Positions 12,733 to 12,974 of a DNA stretch of 12,974 bases are shown piece after piece. Source of the stretch: Bacteroidales bacterium (GTDB lineage: Bacteria; Bacteroidota; Bacteroidia; Bacteroidales; UBA12481); contig JAQWAJ010000013.1 in assembly GCA_028707745.1 (NCBI GenBank), positions 1-12,974 of the forward strand, given 5' to 3'. A program made the translations under genes and the position numbers. Below the pieces are notes generated by a model. The model was given only the letters and a program-made list of their open reading frames with translations, made no database searches and was not told the DNA's origin. Numbering within the stretch: position 1 is the first letter of the stretch; each line of letters opens with the position of its first letter.

Positions 12733-12974
12733 TTAAGTTGCATCATTCACACCTGCAGGTACGCCTTTCAGGGTTGCACCCGTGCAGTCCTGTACAAGAA
12801 CCCGCACAATTTGTCCGGGTTTGAAATTTTCTTTCGGGAACACCACGACCTTATTCTGAGGAGTCCGCCCAAATAGCTGACTATCAGATTTTTTCGAGGT
12901 TCCTTCGGCCAATACGTCGAAGATTTGTCCAACATCGCTGCGATTGCTGGCCAAACTGTTCTTTCCCTGAAGAT
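12733..12974 (-). CDS. miaB: tRNA-2-methylthio-N6-dimethylallyladenosine synthase, C-terminal fragment
   Basis: Only the last 80 codons are in the window; the gene continues past the right edge. The fragment is the end of the radical-SAM domain linker and the TRAM domain: NSLASNRSDVGQIFDVLAEG, then TSKKSDSQLFGRTPQNKVVV and FKPGQIVRVLVQDCTGATLKG. The SKKSDSQLFGRT segment is typical of MiaB and differs from RimO and MtaB, though the catalytic cysteines are not visible here. MiaB adds a methylthio group to i6A37 in tRNAs, which steadies codon reading; the TRAM domain binds the tRNA. No terminator follows; mlaE starts 85 bases downstream on the same strand. Confidence 0.92.
   Translation of the reverse strand, partial: LQGKNSLASNRSDVGQIFDVLAEGTSKKSDSQLFGRTPQNKVVVFPKENFKPGQIVRVLVQDCTGATLKGVPAGVNDAT

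Overview
The window looks like a chromosomal piece of a Bacteroidota bacterium, probably of the order Bacteroidales. The clues are promoter -7 boxes of the TAnnTTTG type, signal peptides that nearly all end just before a glutamine, and a three-gene MlaE-MlaF-MlaD lipid transporter operon. No tRNA, rRNA, CRISPR array, insertion sequence or phage gene is visible. Coding density is very high and many neighbouring genes overlap.

Region 1 (1-6951) is the unusual part. It holds two copies of a four-gene, minus-strand cassette: LolA-like secreted protein, YidD-family protein with a signal peptide, a helical protein with a C-terminal membrane segment carrying PGLGKIY, and a second helical protein whose complete copy carries PGAGQIY. 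Cassette A (6502 down to 3680) is complete. It is led by a small membrane protein with a possible PH-like domain and has a good promoter at 6979-6986. Cassette B (2001 down to 1) runs off the left edge inside its fourth gene. The copies are old and diverged, but order, strand and overlapping gene junctions are kept. Between them (2181-3687) sits a small group: a minus-strand secreted membrane protein, a plus-strand PEGA-domain lipoprotein and a plus-strand TM2-domain protein. The TM2 gene ends at a strong terminator whose hairpin lies inside the oppositely oriented last gene of cassette A. I read this region as an envelope system that I cannot match to a named one.

Region 2 (7025-10330) is housekeeping. 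aroB (3-dehydroquinate synthase, plus strand) is divergent from cassette A and meets tadA (tRNA adenosine deaminase, minus strand) tail to tail with a 17-base overlap. aspS (aspartyl-tRNA synthetase) lies upstream of tadA. The aspS-tadA junction is a tandem array of six 7-base units that supplies the aspS stop codon.

Region 3 (10400-12974) holds mlaE, mlaF and mlaD in one minus-strand operon, for phospholipid traffic between the inner and outer membranes, and then the 3' end of miaB (tRNA methylthiotransferase) at the right edge.

All identifications come from reading the translations and recalling family motifs; no database search was run.
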